The notes beneath the pieces were generated by a model. That model searched no databases, was not told the origin of the DNA, and saw only the letters and a program-made list of their open reading frames with translations. The position numbers and the translations under genes were made by a program. Source: Sulfurirhabdus sp043759595 (GTDB lineage Bacteria > Pseudomonadota > Gammaproteobacteria > Burkholderiales > SMCO01). From it: 64,000 nt of DNA. Shown here in pieces: positions 54,301 to 63,354 of the stretch (the stretch's first letter is position 1; every line of letters begins with the position of its first letter). The stretch covers positions 1 to 64,000 of the forward strand of contig JAYVLG010000054.1 in assembly GCA_043759595.1 (NCBI GenBank), read 5' to 3'.

Positions 54301-55794
54301 CTGGCGCAGTTAATTTATGACCTGAAACAGGTTAATCCACACGCATTGGTCTCAGTCAAACTGGTTGCAGAGCCTGGTGTAGGTACCATTGCTGCGGGTG
54401 TTGCCAAGGCTTATGCCGACCTGATCACCATTTCTGGATATGATGGTGGAACAGGCGCGTCCCCTCTTACGTCAGTCAAGTATGCAGGTACGCCTTGGGA
54501 ATTAGGCCTCACTGAGGCCCAGCAGGTTTTACGTGCCAATGGCCTGCGCGGCCGCGTTCGTGTTCAAACAGACGGCGGCTTGAAAACCGGCCTGGACGTA
54601 ATTAAAGCCGCGATTCTGGGTGCAGAAAGTTTTGGTTTCGGCACCGCGCCAATGATTGCGCTGGGTTGTAAATACTTGCGTATCTGCCACCTGAACAATT
54701 GCGCGACAGGTATTGCTACGCAAGATGCCAAGTTACGCAGCAAGCACTATATCGGCCTGCCTGAAATGGTAATGAATTATTTCACCTTTATCGCTCAGGA
54801 AACACGCGAACTTATGGCCCAGCTGGGCGTGCGCTCAATGGAAGAACTCATTGGACGCATGGATTTGCTTGAACTGCTGGCCGGGGATACGCACCGTCAA
54901 CAAAACCTGAATCTTGGTGTACTGCTTAGCCAGGGCACCATCCCTGACAGTGAGCCACGTTTCTGTATAGAAGCTTCGAATCCTTCATTTGATAAAGGTG
55001 AGCTGGCGGAAAAAATGGTTGTGGATGCGATTGAATCCATTAAACAGAAGACACCTCTGGAACTGACTTATTCAGTGCATAATACCAACCGCTCCATTGG
55101 TGCCAGACTTTCCGGAGAAATTGCCCGCCACCACGGTGCAGAAGGTCTGCCAGACAATTGCCTGACCATACGCCTTTCCGGGTCTGCGGGTCAAAGCTTT
55201 GGCGTCTGGAATGCAAAAGGCCTTCAGCTGGTTTTGGAAGGTGATGCTAATGATTACGTCGGTAAAGGGATGGCGGGCGGAAAACTCGTCATATACCCAC
55301 CGCGCAATGCTGGTTACAAATCCCATGAAGCCATTATTATTGGCAATACTTGTCTGTATGGTGCAACAGGTGGCACTTTGTTTGCTGCAGGTGTTGCAGG
55401 GGAGCGGTTTGCTGTTCGCAACTCGGGTGCGCTTTCCGTCGTTGAAGGTGTAGGCGATCATGGCTGTGAATACATGACGGGCGGCTGTATAATTGTTCTG
55501 GGCGAAACCGGATTGAACTTTGGTGCGGGTATGACCGGTGGTTTTGCCATCGTTTATGATGAGCATGATCAGTTTGTTAATCGTTACAACAACGAACTCA
55601 TTGATATGCACCGAATCAGCAACGAATCCACGGGGCAGTACCGTCATTTTCTGCGCGAAAATATTGAGCACTATGTGGCCAATACTGGTAGCGCACGTGG
55701 TCAGGAATTACTTAATAACTTCAGTGATGTTATTGGTAAATTCTGGCTGGTTAAGCCGAAGGCAACAAAACTGGACAGCCTTCTAAAAGACTAA
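51343..55794 (+). CDS. gltB: Glutamate synthase large subunit
   Basis: 1483 residues from the ATG at 51343 with TAGG upstream; a TTG at 51337 is in frame. The N-terminal glutaminase has its catalytic cysteine in FEQDSCGFGLMAQ after a short propeptide; the central and FMN domains follow (VSVKLVAEPGVGTIAAGVAKA, DGGTGASPLTS, QTDGGLKTG), then the [3Fe-4S] cysteines in GCKYLRICHLNNCATG with C-x5-C-x4-C spacing, and a C-terminal beta-helix. It makes two glutamates from glutamine and 2-oxoglutarate. gltD follows 32 bases later. Confidence 0.97.
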   Translation: MDRQRWLDGTLYRPDFEQDSCGFGLMAQMDDKPSHWLVQTAISSLACLTHRGAVAADGKSGDGCGLLFKKPDSFLRTVAAENGFKLNDRYAAALVFLNQDKATAQHARTCLDQELTAQELQIAGFRKVPTDSSACGEYALANMPVIEQIFVNCPDEIDADTFERKLYIARRGAEKALSPNDTAFYIPTLSARVVSYKGLVMPDNLPVFYPDLRDERFASSLAVYHQRFSTNTWPEWKLAQPFRYLAHNGEINTLKGNRNWSRAREQKFESKHIPDMNAVRPIVSMTGSDSYSMDNMLEGLLMGGVSLFRALRLMIPPAWQNVSGMDPDLRAFYEYNSMHMEPWDGPAGIVLTDGRYGACMLDRNGLRPARYVVTKDRHFTIASEIGVWNYAPEDVVQKGRVKPGQMIAVDMENGKLLLPEDIDAELKSAHPYRDWLKNNSRHLEFGMDEDANVAAMDAATLLTYQKLFQVTFEERDQVVRVLAEDGQEATGSMGDDTPMAVLSQKVRSPFDFLRQQFAQVTNPPIDPIREAIVMSLNTCFGPERNLFEESPEHAQRLEIKSPVLSHDKFNWLTTTEKSGYKCTTLDLNYDPAKADLEKALHALAENAVQAVRNGSVILTLSDRGIKPGNLLIHALFATGCVHHALIKAGLRCDCNIVVETGSTRDPHQVACLIGYGATAVYPYLVYQVIQELVQQGEIKVKLEDALCNYRKGINKGLLKVLSKMGISTIASYRGAQLFEAVGIHENVVDLCLTGTVSRISGASFVDFEEDQQKLAKIAFNPMRSIGQGGLLKFIFGEEFHAYNPDVVVQLQKAVQNGDYKEYQAYAQLVNSRPVAMLRDLMHLKEDAVAIPLEEVEPIEKILKRFDSAGMSLGALSPEAHESLAEAMNRLGGRSNSGEGGEDPKRYGTVKMSKIKQVASGRFGVTPHYLVNAEVLQIKIAQGAKPGEGGQLPGHKVSEMIATLRCSKPGISLISPPPHHDIYSIEDLAQLIYDLKQVNPHALVSVKLVAEPGVGTIAAGVAKAYADLITISGYDGGTGASPLTSVKYAGTPWELGLTEAQQVLRANGLRGRVRVQTDGGLKTGLDVIKAAILGAESFGFGTAPMIALGCKYLRICHLNNCATGIATQDAKLRSKHYIGLPEMVMNYFTFIAQETRELMAQLGVRSMEELIGRMDLLELLAGDTHRQQNLNLGVLLSQGTIPDSEPRFCIEASNPSFDKGELAEKMVVDAIESIKQKTPLELTYSVHNTNRSIGARLSGEIARHHGAEGLPDNCLTIRLSGSAGQSFGVWNAKGLQLVLEGDANDYVGKGMAGGKLVIYPPRNAGYKSHEAIIIGNTCLYGATGGTLFAAGVAGERFAVRNSGALSVVEGVGDHGCEYMTGGCIIVLGETGLNFGAGMTGGFAIVYDEHDQFVNRYNNELIDMHRISNESTGQYRHFLRENIEHYVANTGSARGQELLNNFSDVIGKFWLVKPKATKLDSLLKD

Positions 55795-55826
55795 TGTTGG
55801 CCTACCCCAAGCGAATGGAAGCTTAA

Positions 55827-57233
55827 ATGTCAGACGTTTTTCAATTTATAAACATCGAACGCCGGGATGGCAATAAAGTTCCGGCAGAAACCCGCAAGCA
55901 TGAATTCAAAGAAATTTATGCGCCGATGGATGCTACTCAGGCAGGCGAACAATCCGGGCGTTGCCTGGAATGCGGGAACCCTTATTGCGAATGGAAGTGC
56001 CCGGTTCATAACTATATTCCCAATTGGCTGAAACTGGTCGAAGAAGGCAAACTGCTGGAAGCTGCAGAAATGTCCCACAAGACCAATTCACTGCCGGAAG
56101 TATGTGGCCGCGTCTGCCCGCAGGACCGACTCTGTGAAGGTGCATGCACGCTCAACACCGGATTTGGCGCAGTGACTATAGGTTCGATTGAAAAATACAT
56201 TTCCGAAGAAGCCTTCAAGCAAGGCTGGCGTCCGGACATGAGTAATGTTGTGCCCAGTGGCAAACGCGTAGCCATTATTGGCGCTGGCCCGGCAGGTTTG
56301 GGCTGTGCTGATATTCTGGTACGCAACGGAGTGACTCCTACCGTTTTTGATCGTTACGAAGAAATTGGCGGGTTACTCACTTTCGGCATTCCTGAATTCA
56401 AGATGGAAAAATCGGTCATGACTCGCCGCCAGGAAATTTTTGAAGGAATGGGCGTACAGTTCAAGCTGAATACTGAAGTGGGTAAAGATATCACTCTGGA
56501 ACAATTGTTGAATGATTACGACGCAGTGTTCATGGGTATGGGTACTTATACCTATATGAAAGGGGGATTTCCAGGCGAAGATCTGCCTGGCGTACTAGAA
56601 GCACTGCCGTTCCTGATATCCAATGTGCGTAACAATCTTGATCTGATCAAGGCAGACACGCCATTTATTTCCATGGCCGGCAAGCGTGTAGTGGTTCTGG
56701 GCGGTGGTGATACGGCTATGGACTGTAACCGCACATCCATCCGCCAGGAAGCCACTTCAGTCACCTGCGCGTATCGTCGTGATGAAGAAAATATGCCTGG
56801 TTCCAAACGTGAAGTTGCAAACGCTAAAGAAGAAGGCGTGCAATTCCTCTGGAACCGCCAGCCAGTTGAAATAATCGGCAATGGCAAAGTTGAAGGCGTC
56901 AAACTGGTTACCACCCAATTGGGTGAGCCAGATGCACGCGGCCGAAGAATACCGGAAGTGATCCCGGGCAGCGAAGAAATTATTCCTGCTGACAACGTAA
57001 TCGTTGCCTTTGGATTCCGCCCCAGCCCACAACCCTGGTTCGCTGACTACAACATCAGTATCGACACGGGTGGCAGAGTAATCGCCAAGGGAAACAAGCA
57101 TGCTTTCCAGACCAGCAACCCCAAGGTCTTTGCTGGTGGTGATATGGTACGCGGTTCAGATCTCGTGGTAACGGCTGTTTATGAAGGCCGGCAGGCTGCA
57201 GAAGGCATTCTGGGATACTTGGGCGTTTGGTAA
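55827..57233 (+). CDS. gltD: Glutamate synthase small subunit
   Basis: 468 residues. N-terminal cysteine-rich region CLECGNPYCEWKCPVHNYIP and CGRVCPQDRLCEGAC binds two [4Fe-4S] clusters; FAD loop AIIGAGPAGLGCADIL and NADPH loop VVLGGGDTAMDCNRT follow, then a C-terminal FAGGDMVRGSDLVV. It passes electrons from NADPH to GltB. The pair is a normal gltBD operon. Between gltD and hemE an imperfect 12-bp inverted repeat (57237-57248, 57282-57293) is visible. Confidence 0.97.
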   Translation: MSDVFQFINIERRDGNKVPAETRKHEFKEIYAPMDATQAGEQSGRCLECGNPYCEWKCPVHNYIPNWLKLVEEGKLLEAAEMSHKTNSLPEVCGRVCPQDRLCEGACTLNTGFGAVTIGSIEKYISEEAFKQGWRPDMSNVVPSGKRVAIIGAGPAGLGCADILVRNGVTPTVFDRYEEIGGLLTFGIPEFKMEKSVMTRRQEIFEGMGVQFKLNTEVGKDITLEQLLNDYDAVFMGMGTYTYMKGGFPGEDLPGVLEALPFLISNVRNNLDLIKADTPFISMAGKRVVVLGGGDTAMDCNRTSIRQEATSVTCAYRRDEENMPGSKREVANAKEEGVQFLWNRQPVEIIGNGKVEGVKLVTTQLGEPDARGRRIPEVIPGSEEIIPADNVIVAFGFRPSPQPWFADYNISIDTGGRVIAKGNKHAFQTSNPKVFAGGDMVRGSDLVVTAVYEGRQAAEGILGYLGVW

Positions 57234-57302
57234 TTTACCGTGGAGGCGTAGGGCAATGATTAATATTACCTCTATCCTCTGCGCATCTACGGTTTGGAAT
57301 TA

Positions 57303-58370
57303 ATGACTACACTAAAAAACGACACATTCATACGCGCCTTATTGCGCCAGCCCACTGAATACACACCGGTTTGGCTTATGCGTCAGGCAGGCCGCTACCT
57401 GCCAGAATATAATCAAACCCGGTCTCGCGCGGGTGACTTCCTTTCATTGTGTAAAAATCCAGACCTGGCAACAGAAGTTACCTTGCAGCCTCTGGCACGC
57501 TTTCCACTGGATGCGGCTATACTCTTTTCCGACATTCTGACCATTCCGGACGCCATGGGACTGGGGTTATACTTCTCGCAAGGTGAAGGCCCGAAATTTG
57601 AACGTCCACTACGTGAAGAGTGGGAAATACGCGGCTTGACAGTACCAGATCCTGACGTCCATCTGCGTTACGTCATGGATGCTGTATCCCAAATCCGTAA
57701 AGCGCTGGATAATTCCGTCCCCCTTATCGGCTTTTCCGGCAGCCCCTTTACCTTGGCTTGCTATATGATTGAAGGCGGTTCCAGCAGTGATTTTGCCACG
57801 GTCAAGGCAATGCTGTATCAAAGACCGGAACTGTTGCACCACATTCTCGATATCAACGCCAAAACCGTTATCGCGTACCTCAACGCACAAATAGAGAGCG
57901 GCGCCCAGGCCATCATGATTTTTGACACTTGGGGTGGCGCATTATCCCATGCTGCCTACCATGAATTTTCTCTGCACTACATCCAGCAAATTATCAGTGG
58001 ATTGAAACGCGAACATAACGGTGTAAAAATCCCTAATATCGTCTTTACTAAAGGCGGCGGAAACTGGCTGGAAAGCATTGCCTCCACAGGTTGCGATGCA
58101 GTAGGTCTGGATTGGGCTATTGATATCGGGACTGCTCGCAAACGTATTGGCGATAAAGTAGCCCTGCAAGGCAATCTGGATCCTTCCGTTTTATTTGCCA
58201 CACCGGATACCATCCGCAATGAAGTAGGCGCGGTATTAAAGAGTTTTGGCCACGGCAATGGCCATGTGTTTAATCTGGGTCATGGCATATCTCAATTCAC
58301 TGCACCAGAAAATGTTGTCGCAATGGTAGATGCAGTTCACCAGTTAAGTAAGCAATATCATACTGAATAA
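57303..58370 (+). CDS. hemE: Uroporphyrinogen decarboxylase
   Basis: 355 residues from the ATG at 57303; a TTG nine bases upstream is in frame but unlikely. Decarboxylates uroporphyrinogen III to coproporphyrinogen III. Motifs: PVWLMRQAGRYLPEY, the DAAILFSDILTIPDAMG region, GFSGSPFTLACYMIEGG and FNLGHGISQFTAPENV. No cofactor. The 297 bases between it and priA contain DnaA boxes and no gene. Confidence 0.96.
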   Translation: MTTLKNDTFIRALLRQPTEYTPVWLMRQAGRYLPEYNQTRSRAGDFLSLCKNPDLATEVTLQPLARFPLDAAILFSDILTIPDAMGLGLYFSQGEGPKFERPLREEWEIRGLTVPDPDVHLRYVMDAVSQIRKALDNSVPLIGFSGSPFTLACYMIEGGSSSDFATVKAMLYQRPELLHHILDINAKTVIAYLNAQIESGAQAIMIFDTWGGALSHAAYHEFSLHYIQQIISGLKREHNGVKIPNIVFTKGGGNWLESIASTGCDAVGLDWAIDIGTARKRIGDKVALQGNLDPSVLFATPDTIRNEVGAVLKSFGHGNGHVFNLGHGISQFTAPENVVAMVDAVHQLSKQYHTE

Positions 58371-58407
58371 TCTGGTTATTCATGCTGTTATATACATTAG
58401 AATTGCC

Positions 58408-58416
58408 TTATACACA
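58408..58416 (+). promoter_or_regulatory. DnaA box
   Basis: TTATACACA fits the TTATnCACA consensus perfectly. A one-mismatch copy TTATATACA lies 20 bases upstream at 58388-58396. Confidence 0.5.
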
Positions 58417-58570
58417 CCCTGATAATGACAAGCCGTATAATAATTTGACCTTTACCGGAAATTGAAGCACTGATAACTGTATGAATAGTCAATAATAATT
58501 TGTTAATATAACTGTAAATTATTTTAAAATACCAGTCTGAACAACAGACTCATTAGAACAATCCACAAAG

Positions 58571-58579
58571 TTATCCACA
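58571..58579 (+). promoter_or_regulatory. DnaA box
   Basis: TTATCCACA fits the strong DnaA consensus perfectly, with a two-mismatch relative CAATCCACA 13 bases upstream. It lies 89 bases before the priA start. Confidence 0.55.
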
Positions 58580-58667
58580 GAACTGTTGTATAGCACCTCA
58601 CGATTTTCACTATTCTGCTAACATCACAGAACCGACACCTATCCCTATAACCTGCGAAAAGCCAGTG

Positions 58668-60866
58668 ATGAATGTTGTACAGGTAGCGTTAGATATCCCC
58701 TTGAACCGCCTGTTTGACTACTTGGGCGCGGGTATAACACAAAATGATATCGGCGCCAGGGTGCTGGTACCTTTCGGAAACCGACGATTGGTCGGGATTG
58801 TCATAGCGGTAAATACCGAAACCGCCTTAGCTATAGAACGGCTTAAATCCGTTTTACATATTTACAGGGAAATCCCGCCGCTATCAGCAGAAAGCCTCAA
58901 CTTGCTGCAGTTTTGTAGCGACTACTATTGCCACCCATTCGGGGAAGTCGTTATGAATGCACTTCCCACTCGCATGCGTCGCCCCCCCCCCATCCCGGTC
59001 AAGAAATCCTCCAGGTTTTGTATCACGCAAGCGGGTCTGCAAGTCAATCTGTCATCACTACCGGGCAGGGCTATTGTCAAGCGGCGGGTTTTGCAGACAT
59101 TACAGGAAAACCATGCGCTTGATCAGGGAGAGGTGACAACGCTCTCCCCTGCTGCTCTAAAAACAATGCGCGAATTTGTCGTACACGGTTGGGCAAGCGA
59201 ACTAGAAACCTCCAGCGTGTTTACCCCACCCAATACCGCTGTCACTGCATCCAGGCGCCCATTACTCAATGAGGCGCAACAACTGGCTGTCACTGCAATC
59301 AGTGAGCCGGCTCAGCAAGGCTTTCAGGTCATTTTGCTACATGGCATAACTGGCAGCGGTAAAACAGAAGTTTATCTGCACGCTATTGAAAAAATCATCA
59401 AAGATGGAGGACAAGCGCTGGTTATGGTTCCGGAAATTAATCTGACACCACAATTGGAGTCTGTATTCCGTGCCCGCTTTTCAAATGTTTGTCTTGTCAG
59501 TTTACACAGCGGATTGAACGAAACAGAACGATTGCAAAATTGGCTCTTGGCGCAAAAAGGCGAGGCAAAAATCATATTGGGGACCCGGCTGGCTATATTC
59601 ACACCACTACCAGCGCTCAAAATAATTATTGTCGATGAGGAACACGACTCCTCTTTCAAACAGCAGGAAGGGTTACGCTATTCTGCCAGAGATGTCGCCG
59701 TGATCAGAGCGAAACAAAACAACATACCCATTGTTTTAGGTTCTGCCACGCCATCCCTGGAAAGCTTTTATAATGCCCAAACGGGCCGCTATCAACTACT
59801 AACCCTCTCCACGCGCGCATCAATGAATGCGGTTTTACCTGAAATTAGATGTATTGATACGCGCCGGCAGAAACTACAAGAGGGCCTCTCCGACCCGCTG
59901 ATCCAGGCTATCCGAAGCAGACTGGCACGAAAAGAACAAAGCCTGATTTTTTTAAACCGCAGGGGCTACTCCCCAGCAATTTACTGTCCGGAATGCGCTT
60001 GGCACTCAGCATGTAACCGCTGCTCCAGCACACTGGTATTACATTTGGCTGAACGCAGACTGCGTTGCCATCATTGTGGTCATGAAGAAAAAACGCCGCT
60101 GGCCTGCCCCACTTGCGGCAACCCGGATTTAAAGCCCCTCGGACAAGGCACACAAAGAGTGGAATCCGCATTAGCAGCGCAATTTCCAGAAGCGCGTGTC
60201 TTGCGCATTGATCGTGACAGTACCCGCCGCAAACATGCCTGGAAGGAAATGTTGCAACAAGTACGCGATGAAGAAGTGGATATACTGGTTGGCACCCAAA
60301 TGCTGGCGAAGGGCCATGATTTCCCAAAATTGACCCTGGTCGGCGCGCTCAATGTAGACAGTGCACTGTACAGTGCTGATTTTCGTGCATCTGAACGGCT
60401 TTTTGCCCAACTCATTCAGGTTGCGGGCCGTGCAGGCCGTGCGGCCATTCCCGGTGAGGTGTTAATTCAAACACAATTTCCCGATCACCCTCTGTTTGAA
60501 GGGTTACGCAAACACGACTATACGGCATTTGCACATACCCTACTAACAGAAAGGGAACAGGCAGGATTTCCTCCCTTTATGTTTCAAGCCCTGTTAAGGG
60601 CCGAGGCTCCGCAACTTGAAACGGCCCTTAATTTTCTTGCACAAACAGCCAGTCTCGCTGCAGACTTACCACATCCAGTCACTGTCTATGACCCCGTTCC
60701 TGCGCCAATGGCGCGTCTCGCCGGAAAAGAGCGCGCACATTTGCTGGTTCAATCACAGTCCCGCGGTGCCATGCAATCTTTCCTTAAAATATGGAATGAA
60801 GCCATCCCAAAAGTAGCCAAAGGTAAAGTTCGATGGTCACTGGATGTAGATCCGCTGGAGTTTTGA
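58668..60866 (+). CDS. priA: Primosomal protein N' (replication restart helicase PriA)
   Basis: 732 residues from the ATG at 58668; the in-frame GTG just before it is possible. DNA-binding N-terminal domain (VALDIPLNRLFDYL), Walker A GITGSGKTEVYL, DEEH box VDEEHDSSFKQQ, zinc-binding cysteines in CPECAWHSACNRCSS and RCHHCG...CPTCGNPD, and the helicase C-terminal motif VAGRAGR. It restarts stalled replication forks. The upstream DnaA boxes raise the idea of cell-cycle control. Confidence 0.96.
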   Translation: MNVVQVALDIPLNRLFDYLGAGITQNDIGARVLVPFGNRRLVGIVIAVNTETALAIERLKSVLHIYREIPPLSAESLNLLQFCSDYYCHPFGEVVMNALPTRMRRPPPIPVKKSSRFCITQAGLQVNLSSLPGRAIVKRRVLQTLQENHALDQGEVTTLSPAALKTMREFVVHGWASELETSSVFTPPNTAVTASRRPLLNEAQQLAVTAISEPAQQGFQVILLHGITGSGKTEVYLHAIEKIIKDGGQALVMVPEINLTPQLESVFRARFSNVCLVSLHSGLNETERLQNWLLAQKGEAKIILGTRLAIFTPLPALKIIIVDEEHDSSFKQQEGLRYSARDVAVIRAKQNNIPIVLGSATPSLESFYNAQTGRYQLLTLSTRASMNAVLPEIRCIDTRRQKLQEGLSDPLIQAIRSRLARKEQSLIFLNRRGYSPAIYCPECAWHSACNRCSSTLVLHLAERRLRCHHCGHEEKTPLACPTCGNPDLKPLGQGTQRVESALAAQFPEARVLRIDRDSTRRKHAWKEMLQQVRDEEVDILVGTQMLAKGHDFPKLTLVGALNVDSALYSADFRASERLFAQLIQVAGRAGRAAIPGEVLIQTQFPDHPLFEGLRKHDYTAFAHTLLTEREQAGFPPFMFQALLRAEAPQLETALNFLAQTASLAADLPHPVTVYDPVPAPMARLAGKERAHLLVQSQSRGAMQSFLKIWNEAIPKVAKGKVRWSLDVDPLEF

Positions 60867-60923
60867 TGGCATCAAAGCCATGACTGCGACTATAATATGC
60901 CATTACTTCAATAAGCTGTAAAA

Positions 60924-62666
60924 ATGAACACGACCCCATATCCTGACTTAAAAGAACACCTTATCCAGTTACTGACCGATGCGTTGAGCATTGTGGCGCC
61001 TGAATCCACGGCTACCATTGATTTGGAACGTCCCAAACAATCCCAGCATGGTGACTTTGCATGTAATCTTGCCATGCAACTGGCCAAACCATTACGCCGT
61101 AATCCGCGTGATATTGCTGCTGCGTTGCTGGAATCGCTACCCTCTTCACCTTACATCGCAAAAACTGAAATTGCCGGCGCTGGATTTATTAATTTCTTTT
61201 TCCATCCGTCAGTGAAACAGCAAATCGTTAAACGGATTTTCCAGGAAGACATTGGTTTTGGCCGAGGCAAGCTGGGATTAGGTAAAAAAGTTCAAGTGGA
61301 ATTTGTTTCCGCGAACCCCACCGGCCCTTTACATGTAGGACATGGGCGGGGAGCTGCTTTGGGTGCCAGTCTGGCCAATGTACTGGATGCAGCGGGCTAT
61401 GCTGTATCTCGAGAATATTATGTTAATGATGCGGGTCGGCAGATGGATATTCTTGCCATATCAACCTGGCTCCGCTATCTGGAGTTAGATGGTATCAATG
61501 TGCCATTCCCGCCAAACGCTTACCAAGGGGAATACGTACGCAGCATGGCTCAGCAGATTTTTGACGCCCATGCTTCCCGTTATGTCCATCAGCCCTGGAC
61601 CGTTCTGGAAGGCGTCCCTAATGTGGAAGAGGAACCAGACGCGCATTTAGATGGCCTGATTGCCAACGCAAAGCGTTTACTTGGCCAGGATTACGGCTAC
61701 ATACATGATCTGGTATTAACCGAACAGTTGGGAGATTGCCGCAATGACCTCCTGGAGTTCGGCGTTACCTTTGATTCCTGGTTTTCCGAACAATCCCTTT
61801 TTGACAATGGCATGGTTGAACGGACGATCAATTTGCTGGAAAAAAATGGCCACCTCTACACACAAGATGGTGCGAAGTGGTTCCGTTCCACTAAATTCGG
61901 CGATGAAAAAGACCGTGTGGTATTGCGTGAAAACGGCATCTACACCTATTTTGCCTCGGATATTGCCTACCACCTTAATAAACTTGAACGTGGCTTTGAC
62001 CGCATTATTGACGTGTGGGGCGCTGACCACCACGGTTATATCGCTCGCGTAAATGGGGCTTTGCAAGCGCTGGATCTGGATAAGGAAAAACTCACCGTCG
62101 TATTGGTTCAATTTGCTGTGCTGTACCGGGAAGGCATGAAGGTTTCCATGTCTACCCGTAGCGGCGAGTTTGTCACACTGCGCGAATTGCGCCATGAAGT
62201 TGGCAACGATGCAGCGCGATTCTTCTATGTACAGCGCAAAAGTGACCAGCATCTGGATTTTGATCTGGATTTGGCCAAATCCAAGAGCAACGAAAATCCT
62301 GTTTACTATATCCAGTACGCCCACGCTCGCATATGCAGTGTATTGGAACAATGGGGCGGAGATACCTCCGCGCTGGGGGAAGCCGACACCAGTTTACTTA
62401 ATGGCCCCCATGAACTGACTTTGCTGCAACGCTTAAGCGAGTACCCGGAAACTCTTGAAGCAGCTGCCAGGGAACTCTCGCCCCATATCATTGCCTATTA
62501 CCTGAAAGATCTGGCAGGAGATTTCCATAGTTACTACAACGCCGAACAATTCCTGGTTCCAGACGAACGTATCCGCTTTGCCCGGTTGGCCCTGATCATG
62601 GCAGCTCGACAAGTATTATTTAATGCGCTCACGCTATTAGGCGTCAGCAGTCCAGAAAAAATGTAA
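60924..62666 (+). CDS. argS: Arginyl-tRNA synthetase
   Basis: 580 residues. Class I synthetase: additional N-terminal domain (QHGDFACNLAMQLAK), HIGH-type PTGPLHVGHGRGAALG with HVGH, DVWGADHHGYIAR for arginine, and a KMSKS-equivalent VSMSTRSGEF, then the anticodon-binding domain with ISPH-like ARELSPHIIAYYLKDLA. It lies 57 bases after priA and 9 before the SPOR protein, so the last two are cotranscribed. Confidence 0.96.
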   Translation: MNTTPYPDLKEHLIQLLTDALSIVAPESTATIDLERPKQSQHGDFACNLAMQLAKPLRRNPRDIAAALLESLPSSPYIAKTEIAGAGFINFFFHPSVKQQIVKRIFQEDIGFGRGKLGLGKKVQVEFVSANPTGPLHVGHGRGAALGASLANVLDAAGYAVSREYYVNDAGRQMDILAISTWLRYLELDGINVPFPPNAYQGEYVRSMAQQIFDAHASRYVHQPWTVLEGVPNVEEEPDAHLDGLIANAKRLLGQDYGYIHDLVLTEQLGDCRNDLLEFGVTFDSWFSEQSLFDNGMVERTINLLEKNGHLYTQDGAKWFRSTKFGDEKDRVVLRENGIYTYFASDIAYHLNKLERGFDRIIDVWGADHHGYIARVNGALQALDLDKEKLTVVLVQFAVLYREGMKVSMSTRSGEFVTLRELRHEVGNDAARFFYVQRKSDQHLDFDLDLAKSKSNENPVYYIQYAHARICSVLEQWGGDTSALGEADTSLLNGPHELTLLQRLSEYPETLEAAARELSPHIIAYYLKDLAGDFHSYYNAEQFLVPDERIRFARLALIMAARQVLFNALTLLGVSSPEKM

Positions 62667-62675
62667 GAGAACTTA

Positions 62676-63311
62676 ATGAGTCGAGATTATAAAAAACCTG
62701 CTGCCCGTTCTTCTAACAGCAATAAAGGTGGCAAATCCATGGTCACCGGTATATTGATAGGCCTTTTTGTCGGCCTGGCTATTGCACTGGCCGTTGCCAT
62801 AGTTATCAATAGCATGCCCAACCCTTTCGTAAAGCCAAACAAACCGACCTCAATCCCCGCTCCTCTGCCTGAAGAAGCACCGAAGCCCGCTTCCCACAAT
62901 ACAGCAAATCCAGCAGACAATAAGGACACTAAAACGGCCGACAAACCCCGCTTTGATTTTTACACCATTCTTCCAGGAAAAGAAGAGGCCGTTACTGAAC
63001 AGCAAATCAAACAGGCTTCTCAGCAACCCAATGCAGCTGAAAACCAGAAAGACAGCTATTACCTGCAAATTGGGTCATTCCAGAACGAGGCTGACGCCGA
63101 CAACCTCAAAGCAAAACTCGCCTTGTTAGGTGTAGAAACATCGATCCAGACCGCAACCATCCCGGATAAAGGCATCTGGCACCGAGTTCGAGTCGGTCCT
63201 TATTCCACCTTGCCGGAATTGAACCGCGCACGTACCACGCTTACTCAAAATGGTATGCAGGCAAGCCTGATTAAAGTACATGACACGCAACCCGATTCAA
63301 TTCGCAATTAG
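62676..63311 (+). CDS. SPOR-domain cell division protein (FtsN-like)
   Basis: 211 residues. Cytoplasmic basic start, one helix (MVTGILIGLFVGLAIALAVAIVI, about 23-45), a proline/alanine/asparagine-rich linker, and a C-terminal SPOR domain (about 128-205) starting DSYYLQIGSFQNEADADNLKAKL, which binds denuded glycan at the septum. This layout equals FtsN. It is coupled to argS and followed by dsbA, an order typical for betaproteobacteria. Name FtsN is plausible but not certain. Confidence 0.85.
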   Translation: MSRDYKKPAARSSNSNKGGKSMVTGILIGLFVGLAIALAVAIVINSMPNPFVKPNKPTSIPAPLPEEAPKPASHNTANPADNKDTKTADKPRFDFYTILPGKEEAVTEQQIKQASQQPNAAENQKDSYYLQIGSFQNEADADNLKAKLALLGVETSIQTATIPDKGIWHRVRVGPYSTLPELNRARTTLTQNGMQASLIKVHDTQPDSIRN

Positions 63312-63354
63312 CACATAAAATACCCCTATTGAGACACCAAAAAGGAGATTCAAA

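Larger units (their letters stand above)
58371..58667. other. Intergenic region with DnaA boxes, hemE to priA
   Basis: 297 bases without a gene. Two perfect DnaA boxes (TTATACACA 58408-58416 and TTATCCACA 58571-58579), one single-mismatch box (TTATATACA 58388-58396) and the partial match CAATCCACA (58558-58566) are visible, with an AT-rich stretch at about 58470-58530 between them. Genes run in the same direction on both sides, so this does not look like a replication origin; a DnaA-regulated priA promoter is a more cautious reading. Confidence 0.5.

Noticed and set aside
55072..55671. 199-codon minus-strand open frame
   Set aside because: It lies inside gltB, has no recognisable motif and is a frame shadow of a strongly conserved gene.
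58371..58667. Chromosomal origin of replication
   Set aside because: DnaA boxes are few, genes on both sides run the same way and dnaA/dnaN are not adjacent; kept as a regulatory finding only.
61716..62351. 211-codon minus-strand open frame
   Set aside because: It is antisense to argS motif regions and shows no domain.
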